Shown here: piece after piece, positions 1-6,208 of the stretch | Layout of the letters: each line of letters begins with the position of its first letter | How positions within the stretch are numbered: position 1 is the stretch's first letter | Source: Muribaculaceae bacterium | Lineage (GTDB): Bacteria > Bacteroidota > Bacteroidia > Bacteroidales > Muribaculaceae | DNA: 6,233 nucleotides | Assembly (NCBI GenBank): GCA_021443235.1 | Contig: JABUUJ010000054.1 | Coordinates: 43,078-49,310, forward strand | Reading direction: 5' to 3' | Made by a program: the position numbers and the translations under genes | Notes under the pieces: generated by a model | What the model saw: the letters and a program-made list of their open reading frames with translations, nothing else | Database searches by the model: none | Told to the model about the DNA's origin: nothing

Positions 1-10
1 ACCCAGCAGT

Positions 11-40
11 CCCCCCCACATGGGGGGCGGAGGGGGGCTC
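11..40 (-). other. C/G-rich palindromic element downstream of the secreted-protein gene
   Basis: Read on the minus strand, this lies just past the end of the secreted-protein gene. It begins GAGCCCCCC and continues into a hairpin of six G:C pairs (plus-strand C12-C17 with G22-G27) around a 4-nt loop. A second G6 run at 32-37 could pair with the same C tract. There is no T-run after the stem, so it is not a standard intrinsic terminator, although it could stall polymerase or protect an mRNA 3' end. The same layout (GAGCCCCCC, short spacer, C-run, 4-nt loop, G-run) recurs on the plus strand after the PBP gene at 6181, which suggests a dispersed intergenic element. Its function is not known from the sequence. 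Confidence 0.55.
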
Positions 41-65
41 GCCATTAGCCATTAGCCATTAGCCA
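41..65. repeat. 7-bp tandem repeat (GCCATTA), about 3.6 units
   Basis: Three perfect copies of GCCATTA lie at 41-47, 48-54 and 55-61, followed by a partial GCCA at 62-65. The array ends 3 bp from the stop codon of the minus-strand gene, so it would lie in the 3' untranslated part of that mRNA. Read on the minus strand the unit is TAATGGC. Because each unit contains TAA and 7 is not a multiple of 3, the array puts stop codons in all three minus-strand frames. It may be a simple slippage product; no function is evident. Confidence 0.8.
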
Positions 66-68
66 AAT

Positions 69-1751
69 TTACTTCACAACCTTCTTGCCGTCCTGGATGA
101 CGATGCCACGGTAGCTCTCGTCGACGGGCTGGCCCAGGATGTTAAACATCGGGCCTTTCTTCTTGTCGACGGTGATGTCGTCGACAGCAGTGATTGTCGA
201 GATCACATAGTCGCCGGTATAGATAGCCACGATGTCGCCATTAGCGTCGAGGACAAGCACACGCAGGGTGCAGCTGCTGCCAATTGCGATGCCGTCCTCG
301 GTGTAGGTCATGGGCTCGGCAGTCTCGGCTACCGAGTACTTGATAACGCCGTCGGCAGGCATGTCGGCCACTCTAACCTTCACAACGATTGGCTGCTCGT
401 AGGTGCCGGCAGGATTGTCAACGTTGAGCACGGGCTGAGCGCTGCGCTCGGGGGTGATAGTCAACGGATAGAGCTGGCAGTTCTCGCCATAGAAACCTAC
501 AACGCACTCAACGTTGTACTTGGCGCCCTCTTCAAACTGATAGTCCTTAACGACATTGAAGCGGTCGTAGTAGATAATCGAGGCACTGGGGTCAACATCA
601 AGCGCAGCGATTGTCTTGTCGGCGGTGTTGAAGGTCGCATATCTCACCTTTACAAATCTTGAGAAGTCGTTCCAGCCAATGAGCGACGGGAAGGTCTGGC
701 CGGGCTTAACGGCAACAGTCTCGCCATTAGGCTTAACGTCCTCGGTTTCAATCACCTCGGGAGCGCCGTTGAAGGTAACCTTCTTGCCAATCCAGTATTT
801 GCCGATTACGTCACCCTGATTGAACTGGTCGAGCTGCTGGTAGATGAGAGTGCCGTCAAAGTTCACGCCAGCCTCGTCGCTACTGCCCACGAAGAGATAT
901 TTGCCGGTGTGTGCGATAGCATAAGAGTCGCTCATCATCATGAAGTGAGAGTCGTCCATAAGCAGGTTGATGTCGCTGTAGGTGTAGACTTCCTGATAGT
1001 AGTAGGCAACCTTAGTGGCTTCTTCGCTCACCAAGTCGCCCCTCGTTGCAAAGGCAGTGATAGTGACGTCATGACCGCGGAAATTAATCTTCACCGGTTC
1101 GCCCAGATAAGGAGCCTCACCGTCGCCAAAGTTGTAGTAAACGCTGGCGCCCTCTTCGCAAGTGAAGCTTGCATAGAAGTCTGGGCCGTCCTTCACAACC
1201 TCAATCTTGGGAGCAGCCAATGTGGGAGTGGGAGGAGTGTCATCGTCATCATAAGTAATTGTAACGCTCACAAAGCCAACCTGGTTACTTGCGTTATCGA
1301 AAGTAAACTGAATAGCCTTTACGCCATCTCCCAGTGTGGTTGTGGAAATTGAGAAAGGTTGCGCTGATGACTCTTTTGGAGCTGATGCTGTAGTTGATGT
1401 GGCTGTGAAATTCTCACCATCGGTGCTGGTATTAAGGGTCACCGTCTTGGCCTTTGTGGTCCACTGCATAAAGTTTGCGCTCACCGAGACAATATTCTTG
1501 TCGCTTGAGTTAAGAGCCACAGTTACAGGAGCTCCTTTAATTACAGGGCAATCAGTAATTGTTGTTGTTTGGCGAGATGCGCCTTCAAATGTAACAGCAG
1601 CTGCATCATACTCAACCACGTGCTTCGAGTAAGAGTTTCCCCACTTACTAAAGCCCTCAATCTGAGTGAAGTCATAGGTCACTGTGGTGGGAGCGGCCCA
1701 TGCTAAAGTTGCCATGAGAGCCATGGCTAAAAAAGTAAAGATTTTTCTCAT
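69..1751 (-). CDS. Secreted multidomain protein with chitobiase-like (CHB_HEX_C/Fn3-like) modules and C-terminal 'NILGQ' tail
   Basis: This is a 560-aa protein of unknown specific function, probably exported across the inner membrane and perhaps displayed at the cell surface. Residues 1-19 form a clear signal peptide (MRKIF, a hydrophobic stretch, then AWA before the cut). There is no lipobox cysteine. Residues ~22-167 look like an all-beta domain of the kind that precedes other modules in Bacteroidales extracellular proteins. An acidic/proline linker (DDDDTPPTPT, 168-177) leads to a first chitobiase-C-terminal-like module (~180-250). Residues ~255-432 are a further beta-rich region, possibly OB-fold-like. 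A second chitobiase-like module spans ~437-517. The last ~25 residues (FNILGQPVDESYRGIVIQ, then DGKKVVK) match the short C-terminal tail common in Bacteroidales secreted proteins and resemble a reduced type IX sorting tail; export by that route is inference. No catalytic domain is recognisable, so binding or adhesion is a guess. The start is set by the signal peptide; there is no Shine-Dalgarno sequence. Confidence 0.9.
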   Translation of the reverse strand: MRKIFTFLAMALMATLAWAAPTTVTYDFTQIEGFSKWGNSYSKHVVEYDAAAVTFEGASRQTTTITDCPVIKGAPVTVALNSSDKNIVSVSANFMQWTTKAKTVTLNTSTDGENFTATSTTASAPKESSAQPFSISTTTLGDGVKAIQFTFDNASNQVGFVSVTITYDDDDTPPTPTLAAPKIEVVKDGPDFYASFTCEEGASVYYNFGDGEAPYLGEPVKINFRGHDVTITAFATRGDLVSEEATKVAYYYQEVYTYSDINLLMDDSHFMMMSDSYAIAHTGKYLFVGSSDEAGVNFDGTLIYQQLDQFNQGDVIGKYWIGKKVTFNGAPEVIETEDVKPNGETVAVKPGQTFPSLIGWNDFSRFVKVRYATFNTADKTIAALDVDPSASIIYYDRFNVVKDYQFEEGAKYNVECVVGFYGENCQLYPLTITPERSAQPVLNVDNPAGTYEQPIVVKVRVADMPADGVIKYSVAETAEPMTYTEDGIAIGSSCTLRVLVLDANGDIVAIYTGDYVISTITAVDDITVDKKKGPMFNILGQPVDESYRGIVIQDGKKVVK

Positions 1752-1822
1752 AATAGTTTGATATTTAAATTATTAAACAAATTGTTCCTATTTTCTCACT
1801 GATATTTGACCATATTACCACG

Positions 1823-1854
1823 CAAAGTTACAAATAATGTTTCCAGTTTGCAAA
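1823..1854 (-). promoter_or_regulatory. Bacteroidota-type promoter for the secreted-protein gene
   Basis: On the minus strand, a -33 box TTTG (1854-1851) is followed after 20 nt by a -7 box TAACTTTG (1830-1823). This is an exact match to the Bacteroidota primary-sigma consensus TTTG...TAnnTTTG with normal spacing. Transcription would start near 1815-1819, giving an AT-rich leader of about 65-70 nt before the ATG at 1751. Assigned by motif only. Confidence 0.75.
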
Positions 1855-1870
1855 AAAAATTGTAACTTTG
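1840..1870 (+). promoter_or_regulatory. Promoter for the kinase-regulator operon, probably leaderless
   Basis: On the plus strand a perfect -7 box TAACTTTG lies at 1863-1870. The best-placed -33 element is only a partial match (TTTC, 1840-1843, 19-nt spacer); the exact TTTG at 1847-1850 is too close at 12 nt. The start codon at 1876 begins 5 nt after the -7 box, so the transcript would begin at or within a few bases of the ATG. This also argues against the upstream in-frame ATG at 1837, which lies upstream of the -7 box. Confidence 0.6.
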
Positions 1871-1875
1871 TGGTC

Positions 1876-2943
1876 ATGAATAAAAGATATGTGACTCACG
1901 CATGCATTTGGGCAACGATGATGCTGTTTCCGCTCATCTTTGTCCACCCCAGCGACACGCTCGACTTCACCCTCGGGCGACTGGTGCGCGCCCTTAGCAC
2001 CACGCTGGGAATCATGATGGTGTTTTACCTCAACTACCTGTGGCTCACCCCAAAACTATTTGGCACAAAGCGCCTCAACCTGTTTATTGCCATCAACCTG
2101 GTGGCAATTGTTCTCGTGATGGGTTTCAACGAGCTGTGGTGGGACATCAGCATCAAGCTGATGCCAACCACCGACACGCCAATACCCGACGACAGGCCCG
2201 AATTTGGCATACCACCACACAAGCAGCACCTGCTGTTCTTCCAGTTTGTGTCGCTCATGCTCACCGCGGTGGGCAGCGTGGCGATAAGGCTGGCACGACG
2301 CTCGCGCGAGCTCGAGAAAAGCCAGCATGAAATCATGCGCATGAAAAACGAGGCCGAGCTCAAGGCGCTGCGCAACCAGGTGAACCCGCACTTCCTGCTC
2401 AACACGCTCAACAACATCTACGCGCTCATCGCCTTTGACCAGGAAAAGGCGCAACGCTCTGTCGACATGCTCAGCCAGATGCTGCGCTATGTGCTCACCG
2501 ACAACAACAGCACCACCGTGCCGCTGGGCAACGACATAAAGTTTATCAAAAACCTCATTGAGCTGCAACGACTGCGCCTGCCCGGCAGCGTGACCGTGAC
2601 CACCAGCATCGACATCAGCGAGGACAGCAAGACGCTCGTTGTGCCGCTGCTCTTTGAGCCCCTCATCGGCAACGCGTTCAAGCACGGAGTGTGCTCGACC
2701 TGCAACACCAGCATCAGCATCGACATGCACGAGCACAACGGCACGGTGACCTGCGAGGTCGTCAACACATTTTGCCCTAAAAGCAAGTCCGACAAAAGCG
2801 GCAACGGCATAGGGCTTGACCAAGTGCAGCAACGCCTCGACCTGCAATATCCCGGCCGCTACACGTGGGAAAAAAAGATTATCGACGCCGAGAACGAGGG
2901 CGGACGCAAGAATTATTACACTAAACTGACTATCAACACATGA
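1876..2943 (+). CDS. LytS/YehU-family membrane sensor histidine kinase (His_kinase/HATPase_c)
   Basis: This is a 355-aa inner-membrane sensor kinase that would autophosphorylate and pass phosphate to the LytTR regulator encoded directly after it. Four membrane segments are visible at about 7-24, 42-62, 68-86 and 117-140, with no large periplasmic sensor domain, so the stimulus probably acts at or within the membrane. A short coiled-coil-like stretch (~143-166) leads to the LytS-type H-box (RNQVNPHFLLNTLNN) with phosphoacceptor H172. The ATP-binding domain has the N-box FEPLIGNAFKHG (N266, H270) and a glycine-rich GNGIGLDQVQQRL (309-321). The length is typical of Bacteroidales members. I chose the ATG at 1876 over the one at 1837 because the latter lies upstream of the -7 box and adds 13 residues before the first membrane segment that do not look like part of the family. 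The stop overlaps the next start (ATGA). The signal sensed cannot be read from the sequence. Confidence 0.93.
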   Translation: MNKRYVTHACIWATMMLFPLIFVHPSDTLDFTLGRLVRALSTTLGIMMVFYLNYLWLTPKLFGTKRLNLFIAINLVAIVLVMGFNELWWDISIKLMPTTDTPIPDDRPEFGIPPHKQHLLFFQFVSLMLTAVGSVAIRLARRSRELEKSQHEIMRMKNEAELKALRNQVNPHFLLNTLNNIYALIAFDQEKAQRSVDMLSQMLRYVLTDNNSTTVPLGNDIKFIKNLIELQRLRLPGSVTVTTSIDISEDSKTLVVPLLFEPLIGNAFKHGVCSTCNTSISIDMHEHNGTVTCEVVNTFCPKSKSDKSGNGIGLDQVQQRLDLQYPGRYTWEKKIIDAENEGGRKNYYTKLTINT

Positions 2944-3650
2944 CCATCAAGTGCATTATCGTCGACGACGAGCCGCTGGCAGTAGAGCTGCTGGCAAGCT
3001 ATGTCGAGAAAATACCGTTTATCTCGCTCGCGGGAAAATACAGCAACGCCACCGACGCGCTCAAAGGCATTGACGAGCACCAGCCACAACTGCTGTTTCT
3101 CGACATCCAGATGCCCGACATCAACGGCCTGGAGATGGCGCGCATGCTCAACAAGGACGTTCGCGTGGTGTTTACCACGGCTTTTGAGAACTATGCCATC
3201 GAGGGCTTCCGCGTGGGAGCCATCGACTACCTGCTCAAGCCCATCACCTATGCCGCCTTCCTCGAGGCCTGCAACCGTGCCCTGCACTGGTTCTCGCTGC
3301 TCGACAACGCCAAAAACGGCAACGCCGAGGAGCCCACGAGCATCTTCGTAAAGAGCGAGTACAAGCTGGTGCAAATCGCACTCGACACCATCCGTTATGT
3401 CGAGGGGCTGAAAGACTATGTGAAAATCCACACCGACGACTCGCCCCACCCCGTCCTCTCGCTCATGAACATGAAGGCGATGGAGGCGATGCTGCCGTCC
3501 TCGCGGTTTATCAGGGTGCACCGCTCCTACATCGTGCCCAAGGGCCGCATCAAGGAGGTGGAGCGCAACCACATCCGCATCGACGACACCGAGATTCCGC
3601 TGGGCGAGAGCTACAGGCCGGCGTTCCAGGAATTTGTATCGACTAAGTAG
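2940..3650 (+). CDS. LytTR-family (LytR/AlgR type) response regulator
   Basis: This is a 236-aa cytoplasmic response regulator that would bind DNA when phosphorylated by the upstream kinase. The receiver domain (~1-120) has the acidic pair D9/D10, phosphoacceptor D55 in FLDIQMPDINGLE, switch residue T80 (FTTAFE) and conserved K100 in LLKP. After a short linker comes a LytTR DNA-binding domain (~134-234) that starts IFVKSEYKLVQI, includes the YVEGLKDYVKIHT segment and ends with FIRVHRSYIV and the IPLGESYRPAF strand. Both domains are complete. The ATG overlaps the kinase stop by 4 nt without a Shine-Dalgarno sequence, pointing to translational coupling. LytTR proteins bind pairs of direct ~9-10-bp repeats; a 9-bp repeat array lies 45 bp downstream of this gene, before the PBP gene. 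Target genes are otherwise unknown. Confidence 0.95.
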   Translation: MTIKCIIVDDEPLAVELLASYVEKIPFISLAGKYSNATDALKGIDEHQPQLLFLDIQMPDINGLEMARMLNKDVRVVFTTAFENYAIEGFRVGAIDYLLKPITYAAFLEACNRALHWFSLLDNAKNGNAEEPTSIFVKSEYKLVQIALDTIRYVEGLKDYVKIHTDDSPHPVLSLMNMKAMEAMLPSSRFIRVHRSYIVPKGRIKEVERNHIRIDDTEIPLGESYRPAFQEFVSTK

Positions 3651-3677
3651 TTTGTCAAGTTTATCAAGTTTTTCAAG
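3651..3677. repeat. 9-bp tandem repeat TTTNTCAAG, three units
   Basis: Three head-to-tail 9-bp units (TTTGTCAAG, then two with A or T at the variable fourth base) start directly after the regulator's TAG. They lie in the spacer between the regulator and PBP genes. No hairpin or T-run terminator is apparent here, so transcription may continue towards the PBP gene. No function is recognised. Confidence 0.75.
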
Positions 3678-3694
3678 GGGCAAGCGTAATTAGG

Positions 3695-3739
3695 AGTTAT
3701 CGATTGTGACGAGGGTAACGACTGTAACGATTATAACGA
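3695..3739. repeat. 9-bp degenerate tandem repeat, consensus NNGTAACGA, five units
   Basis: Units begin at 3695, 3704, 3713, 3722 and 3731. The last three share TAACGA exactly, the second has TGACGA and the first has TATCGA. On the minus strand the final unit reads into CCGTTCGTT (3743-3735), which differs at one base from the AlgR box CCGTTCGTC known for a LytTR-family regulator. That makes the array a candidate site for the regulator encoded just upstream. A strict 9-bp period does not match one DNA helical turn, so a simple tandem duplication is equally possible. Confidence 0.6.
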
Positions 3740-3742
3740 ACG

Positions 3743-3790
3743 GTCAAAGTCAAAGTCAAAGTCAAAGTCAAAGTCAAAGTCAAGGTCAAA
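3743..3790. repeat. Hexanucleotide tandem repeat (GTCAAA), eight units, abutting the PBP start codon
   Basis: There are six perfect GTCAAA units, one GTCAAG, then another GTCAAA, ending 3 bp before the ATG at 3794. The array occupies the whole ribosome-binding region of the PBP mRNA. A stop codon (TAA, 3734-3736) lies in frame just upstream and no start codon lies between, so the array is not part of the PBP protein. Unit gain or loss would not change any reading frame but would change the distance from promoter to start. An inverted array of the same unit begins at 6209. Confidence 0.9.
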
Positions 3791-3793
3791 AAG

Positions 3794-6181
3794 ATGAAAA
3801 AAATTATAACAATGCTGCTGCTGGGCTGGCGCAGGTTTAAAAGATGGTATAAAGGGCTCTACATAGGACGCCCGTGGTGGATGCGCACCCTCGTGGCACT
3901 CGCCACCCTCATTGTGTGCTTCATCCTGTATCTCATCGCCGTCGACATCAACTTCCTGTGGCTCTTCGGCAAGTCGCCATCGACACGCAGCATCATGAAC
4001 CCGCCCACCATGGAGGCAAGCCACCTCTATAGCGCCGACGGCGTGGAGATAGGCAAATTCTTTGACGAGAACCGCACACCAGTCAAATATGACGAGATAA
4101 GCCCCGACTTCTTCAACGTGCTCATCGCCACCGAGGACGAGCGCTTCTACAAGCACCACGGCATCGACTTTGCCGCGCTGGGAGCCGCCGTGAAAGACCT
4201 GATGCTGCACGGCCGCGCCCGCGGCGCGTCGACCATCACCCAGCAGCTGGTGAAAAACATGTTCCGCATGCGCACCGGCACCGAGTACTCGTCGGGACTG
4301 CTGGGATATATCCCCGGCGTGAAGATGGTCATCACCAAGAGCAAAGAGTGGATTATCGCCACCAAAATCGAGATCTTCTACTCCAAGCAGGAAATACTCG
4401 AGATGTATGCCAACACGGTCGACTTTGGTAGCAACGCCTATGGCATAAAAACCGCCGCCAAGACCTACTTCAACACCACCCCCGACAAGCTCCTCGTCCA
4501 GGAAAGCGCCGTGCTCGTGGGACTGCTCAAGGCCACCAGCACCTACAACCCCAGGCTCAACCCCAAGAACAGCCTCAAGCGACGCAACCTGGTGCTCGCC
4601 GGAATGTGCGAGCAGGGGAAACTCACGCAGGCACAGTGCGACTCGCTCAGCGCCATACCCATCGAGCTGCACTTCTCGACCGAGAACGCCTACTCGGGCC
4701 AGGCCCTCTACTTCAAGCAGGAGGTGGCTCGCCAGCTGCAACGCTGGTGCAACGAGACCGGCCACAACCTATATACCGACGGGCTGAAGATACACACCAC
4801 CATCGACACCCGCATGCAGCGATATGCCGAGGAGGCTGTGACCGAGAAAATGAAAATCGTGCAGCAAAACTTCAAGTCGCACTGGGGCAACGGCGACTGC
4901 TGGGTTGACGACAAAGGCAAGATGATTGCCAACTTTGTCGAAGACAAGGCACAGCACACCGACGTGTATAAAGGGCTGCTCGCACGCTATCCCAACAACC
5001 TCGACTCGGTGAACTACTACATGAACCAGCCACACCGCGTGCACCTGTTTGACTACGACAACGACAGCCTATACATGGAGATGAGCTCCATGGACTCGAT
5101 AAGCTACATGCTGCACTTCATGCACACGGGTTTCATCGCCATTGAGCCCGGCAGCGGCCATGTGAAGGCATGGGTGGGCGACATCGACTTCACGACATGG
5201 AAATATGACAACGTGCACGCCATGCACCAGCCCGGCTCTACGTTCAAGCTCTTTGTCTATGCCGCCGCCATGGAACACGGCCTGGCACCATGCGTGCATC
5301 GTCGCGACGAATACTTCGACACGCTGATCTTCAACAAAAACTCTCGCGAGATGGAGCACTGGCACCCCACCAACGCCGACGGACGGTTTACTGGCGCCGA
5401 CATGACGCTGCGCACCGCCTTTGCACGCAGCATCAACAGCGTGGCAGTGCGCGTGGCTCTCGACACAGGCATTCCCATCGTGGCACAAACGGCGCGCGAC
5501 ATGGGCATCACCAGCGAGCTCGACGAGACACCGGCTATCGCACTGGGTGCCAGCGACGTGAACCTGCTGGAACTCGCCAGCGCATTTGGCACCGTGGCCA
5601 ACGATGGCATGCACCACGAGCCTGTGCTGGTGACCAAAATCCTTGACAAAGACGGCAAGGTAATCTACACCGAGCCCACCGAGACCTACCAGGCCATCAC
5701 CTACCGCACGGCGTTCTTCCTGCAGCAGATGCTCATGGCAAGCCGCACCGATGCCGGCGGCACCTCCATGTCGATCAACGGATACATCTCGCCCAGCATG
5801 TACGACACCGACTTCGGCGGCAAAACCGGCACCAGCAACCGCCATGCCGACGCGTGGTTTGTGTGCGTCACTCCGCGACTCGTGTGCGGCGCCTGGGTGG
5901 GAGGACAGTACCGCCAAATCCACTTCCGCACCGGTGCGTTGGGACAAGGCAGCCGCACGGCGCTGCCCATATGCGGAGCGTTCATGCAGCGGGTGTTTAA
6001 CGACAAGCAGTTCCAGCACTATCACGCCAAGTATGGCAAGCCAAAGGAGTATATCGACCCCGCCCTCTACCAGGGCTGCACCACCTACCTTGAGGTCGAC
6101 ACCACCTTTGTCGACAGCACCCTCGTCGACTCGCTCGACCTGGGCAACGACCTCCCCCCCACTCCCCCCGACTCAATTTAG
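3794..6181 (+). CDS. mrcA: Class A penicillin-binding protein 1A: bifunctional peptidoglycan glycosyltransferase/DD-transpeptidase
   Basis: This 795-aa enzyme polymerises lipid II into glycan strands and cross-links the stem peptides on the periplasmic side of the inner membrane. A short basic cytoplasmic tail is followed by one membrane anchor (~32-50). The GT51 domain (~80-270) has catalytic E114 in ATEDERFYKHHG, then GASTITQQLVKNMF (144-157), the KSKEW segment with a candidate second glutamate E185, and ILEMYAN (201-207). A linker of ~150 residues leads to the transpeptidase domain (~440-740): nucleophile S482 and K485 (STFK), S546-I-N548 as the SxN motif, and KTGT at 677-680. All core residues are intact and the length is normal for Bacteroidota PBP1A. 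The last residues (LPPTPPDSI) are encoded by runs of seven and six C. The start fits the anchor position; no Shine-Dalgarno sequence is seen because a hexamer array fills that place. No separate promoter is evident, so read-through from the regulator operon is possible. Confidence 0.96.
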   Translation: MKKIITMLLLGWRRFKRWYKGLYIGRPWWMRTLVALATLIVCFILYLIAVDINFLWLFGKSPSTRSIMNPPTMEASHLYSADGVEIGKFFDENRTPVKYDEISPDFFNVLIATEDERFYKHHGIDFAALGAAVKDLMLHGRARGASTITQQLVKNMFRMRTGTEYSSGLLGYIPGVKMVITKSKEWIIATKIEIFYSKQEILEMYANTVDFGSNAYGIKTAAKTYFNTTPDKLLVQESAVLVGLLKATSTYNPRLNPKNSLKRRNLVLAGMCEQGKLTQAQCDSLSAIPIELHFSTENAYSGQALYFKQEVARQLQRWCNETGHNLYTDGLKIHTTIDTRMQRYAEEAVTEKMKIVQQNFKSHWGNGDCWVDDKGKMIANFVEDKAQHTDVYKGLLARYPNNLDSVNYYMNQPHRVHLFDYDNDSLYMEMSSMDSISYMLHFMHTGFIAIEPGSGHVKAWVGDIDFTTWKYDNVHAMHQPGSTFKLFVYAAAMEHGLAPCVHRRDEYFDTLIFNKNSREMEHWHPTNADGRFTGADMTLRTAFARSINSVAVRVALDTGIPIVAQTARDMGITSELDETPAIALGASDVNLLELASAFGTVANDGMHHEPVLVTKILDKDGKVIYTEPTETYQAITYRTAFFLQQMLMASRTDAGGTSMSINGYISPSMYDTDFGGKTGTSNRHADAWFVCVTPRLVCGAWVGGQYRQIHFRTGALGQGSRTALPICGAFMQRVFNDKQFQHYHAKYGKPKEYIDPALYQGCTTYLEVDTTFVDSTLVDSLDLGNDLPPTPPDSI

Positions 6182-6208
6182 AGCCCCCCAGCCCCCTAAA
6201 GGGGGAGC
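6181..6208 (+). other. C/G-rich palindromic element overlapping the PBP stop codon
   Basis: The element starts with the G of the TAG stop codon: GAGCCCCCC, then a hairpin of five G:C pairs (C6192-C6196 with G6201-G6205) around the loop TAAA. No T-run follows, so it is at best a weak terminator. The layout is the same as the minus-strand element at 11-40, and both sit directly after a gene end. This supports one family of dispersed palindromic elements, though two copies are weak evidence alone. Confidence 0.55.

Larger units (their letters stand above)
1823..1870. repeat. 11-bp perfect inverted repeat formed by two divergent -7 boxes
   Basis: CAAAGTTACAA at 1823-1833 is the exact reverse complement of TTGTAACTTTG at 1860-1870, with 26 bp between the arms. 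Each arm contains the -7 box of one of two outward-facing promoters. The symmetry stops directly outside and inside the arms. It may simply reflect two matching promoters, or it may serve as a regulator-binding palindrome. Confidence 0.85.

Noticed and set aside
21..38. G-quadruplex in the G-runs
   Set aside because: Only two long G-runs and one GG are present, so a stable four-tract structure is not well supported. The hairpin with the adjacent C-run is the simpler reading.
909..1632. Plus-strand open frames opposite the secreted-protein gene
   Set aside because: The minus-strand gene has a signal peptide, modular domains and a matched promoter. The plus-strand frames have no domain signature or promoter.
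1837..1875. Upstream in-frame ATG giving a 368-aa kinase
   Set aside because: It lies upstream of the -7 box at 1863-1870, so the likely transcript would not contain it. The extra 13 residues do not resemble the family N-terminus.
3743..3790. CRISPR array
   Set aside because: The units are 6 bp, directly abutting, with no spacers. This is a simple tandem repeat.
3706..3840. A 44-codon GTG-start frame across the 9-bp and hexamer repeats, encoding Val/Thr then Gln-Ser repeats
   Set aside because: It exists only because repeats with periods of 9 and 6 bp stay open in one frame. It overlaps the PBP start and has no promoter, conserved feature or start-site support.
2916..4765. Long minus-strand open frames opposite the regulator and the first part of the PBP gene
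   Set aside because: These are antisense shadows of GC-rich genes with clear domain content on the plus strand. Their products show no recognisable domains and one runs through the hexamer array as an Asp-Phe repeat.
5069..6025. A 318-codon minus-strand open frame opposite the PBP transpeptidase domain
   Set aside because: The plus strand has intact SxxK, SxN and KTG motifs in this stretch. The antisense product is rich in Val, His, Gly and Ala with no motif, as expected from codon bias.
6192..6205. Intrinsic terminator after the PBP gene
   Set aside because: The stem is only five pairs and no T-run follows; the next bases are GACTTT repeats. It is reported as a palindromic element instead.
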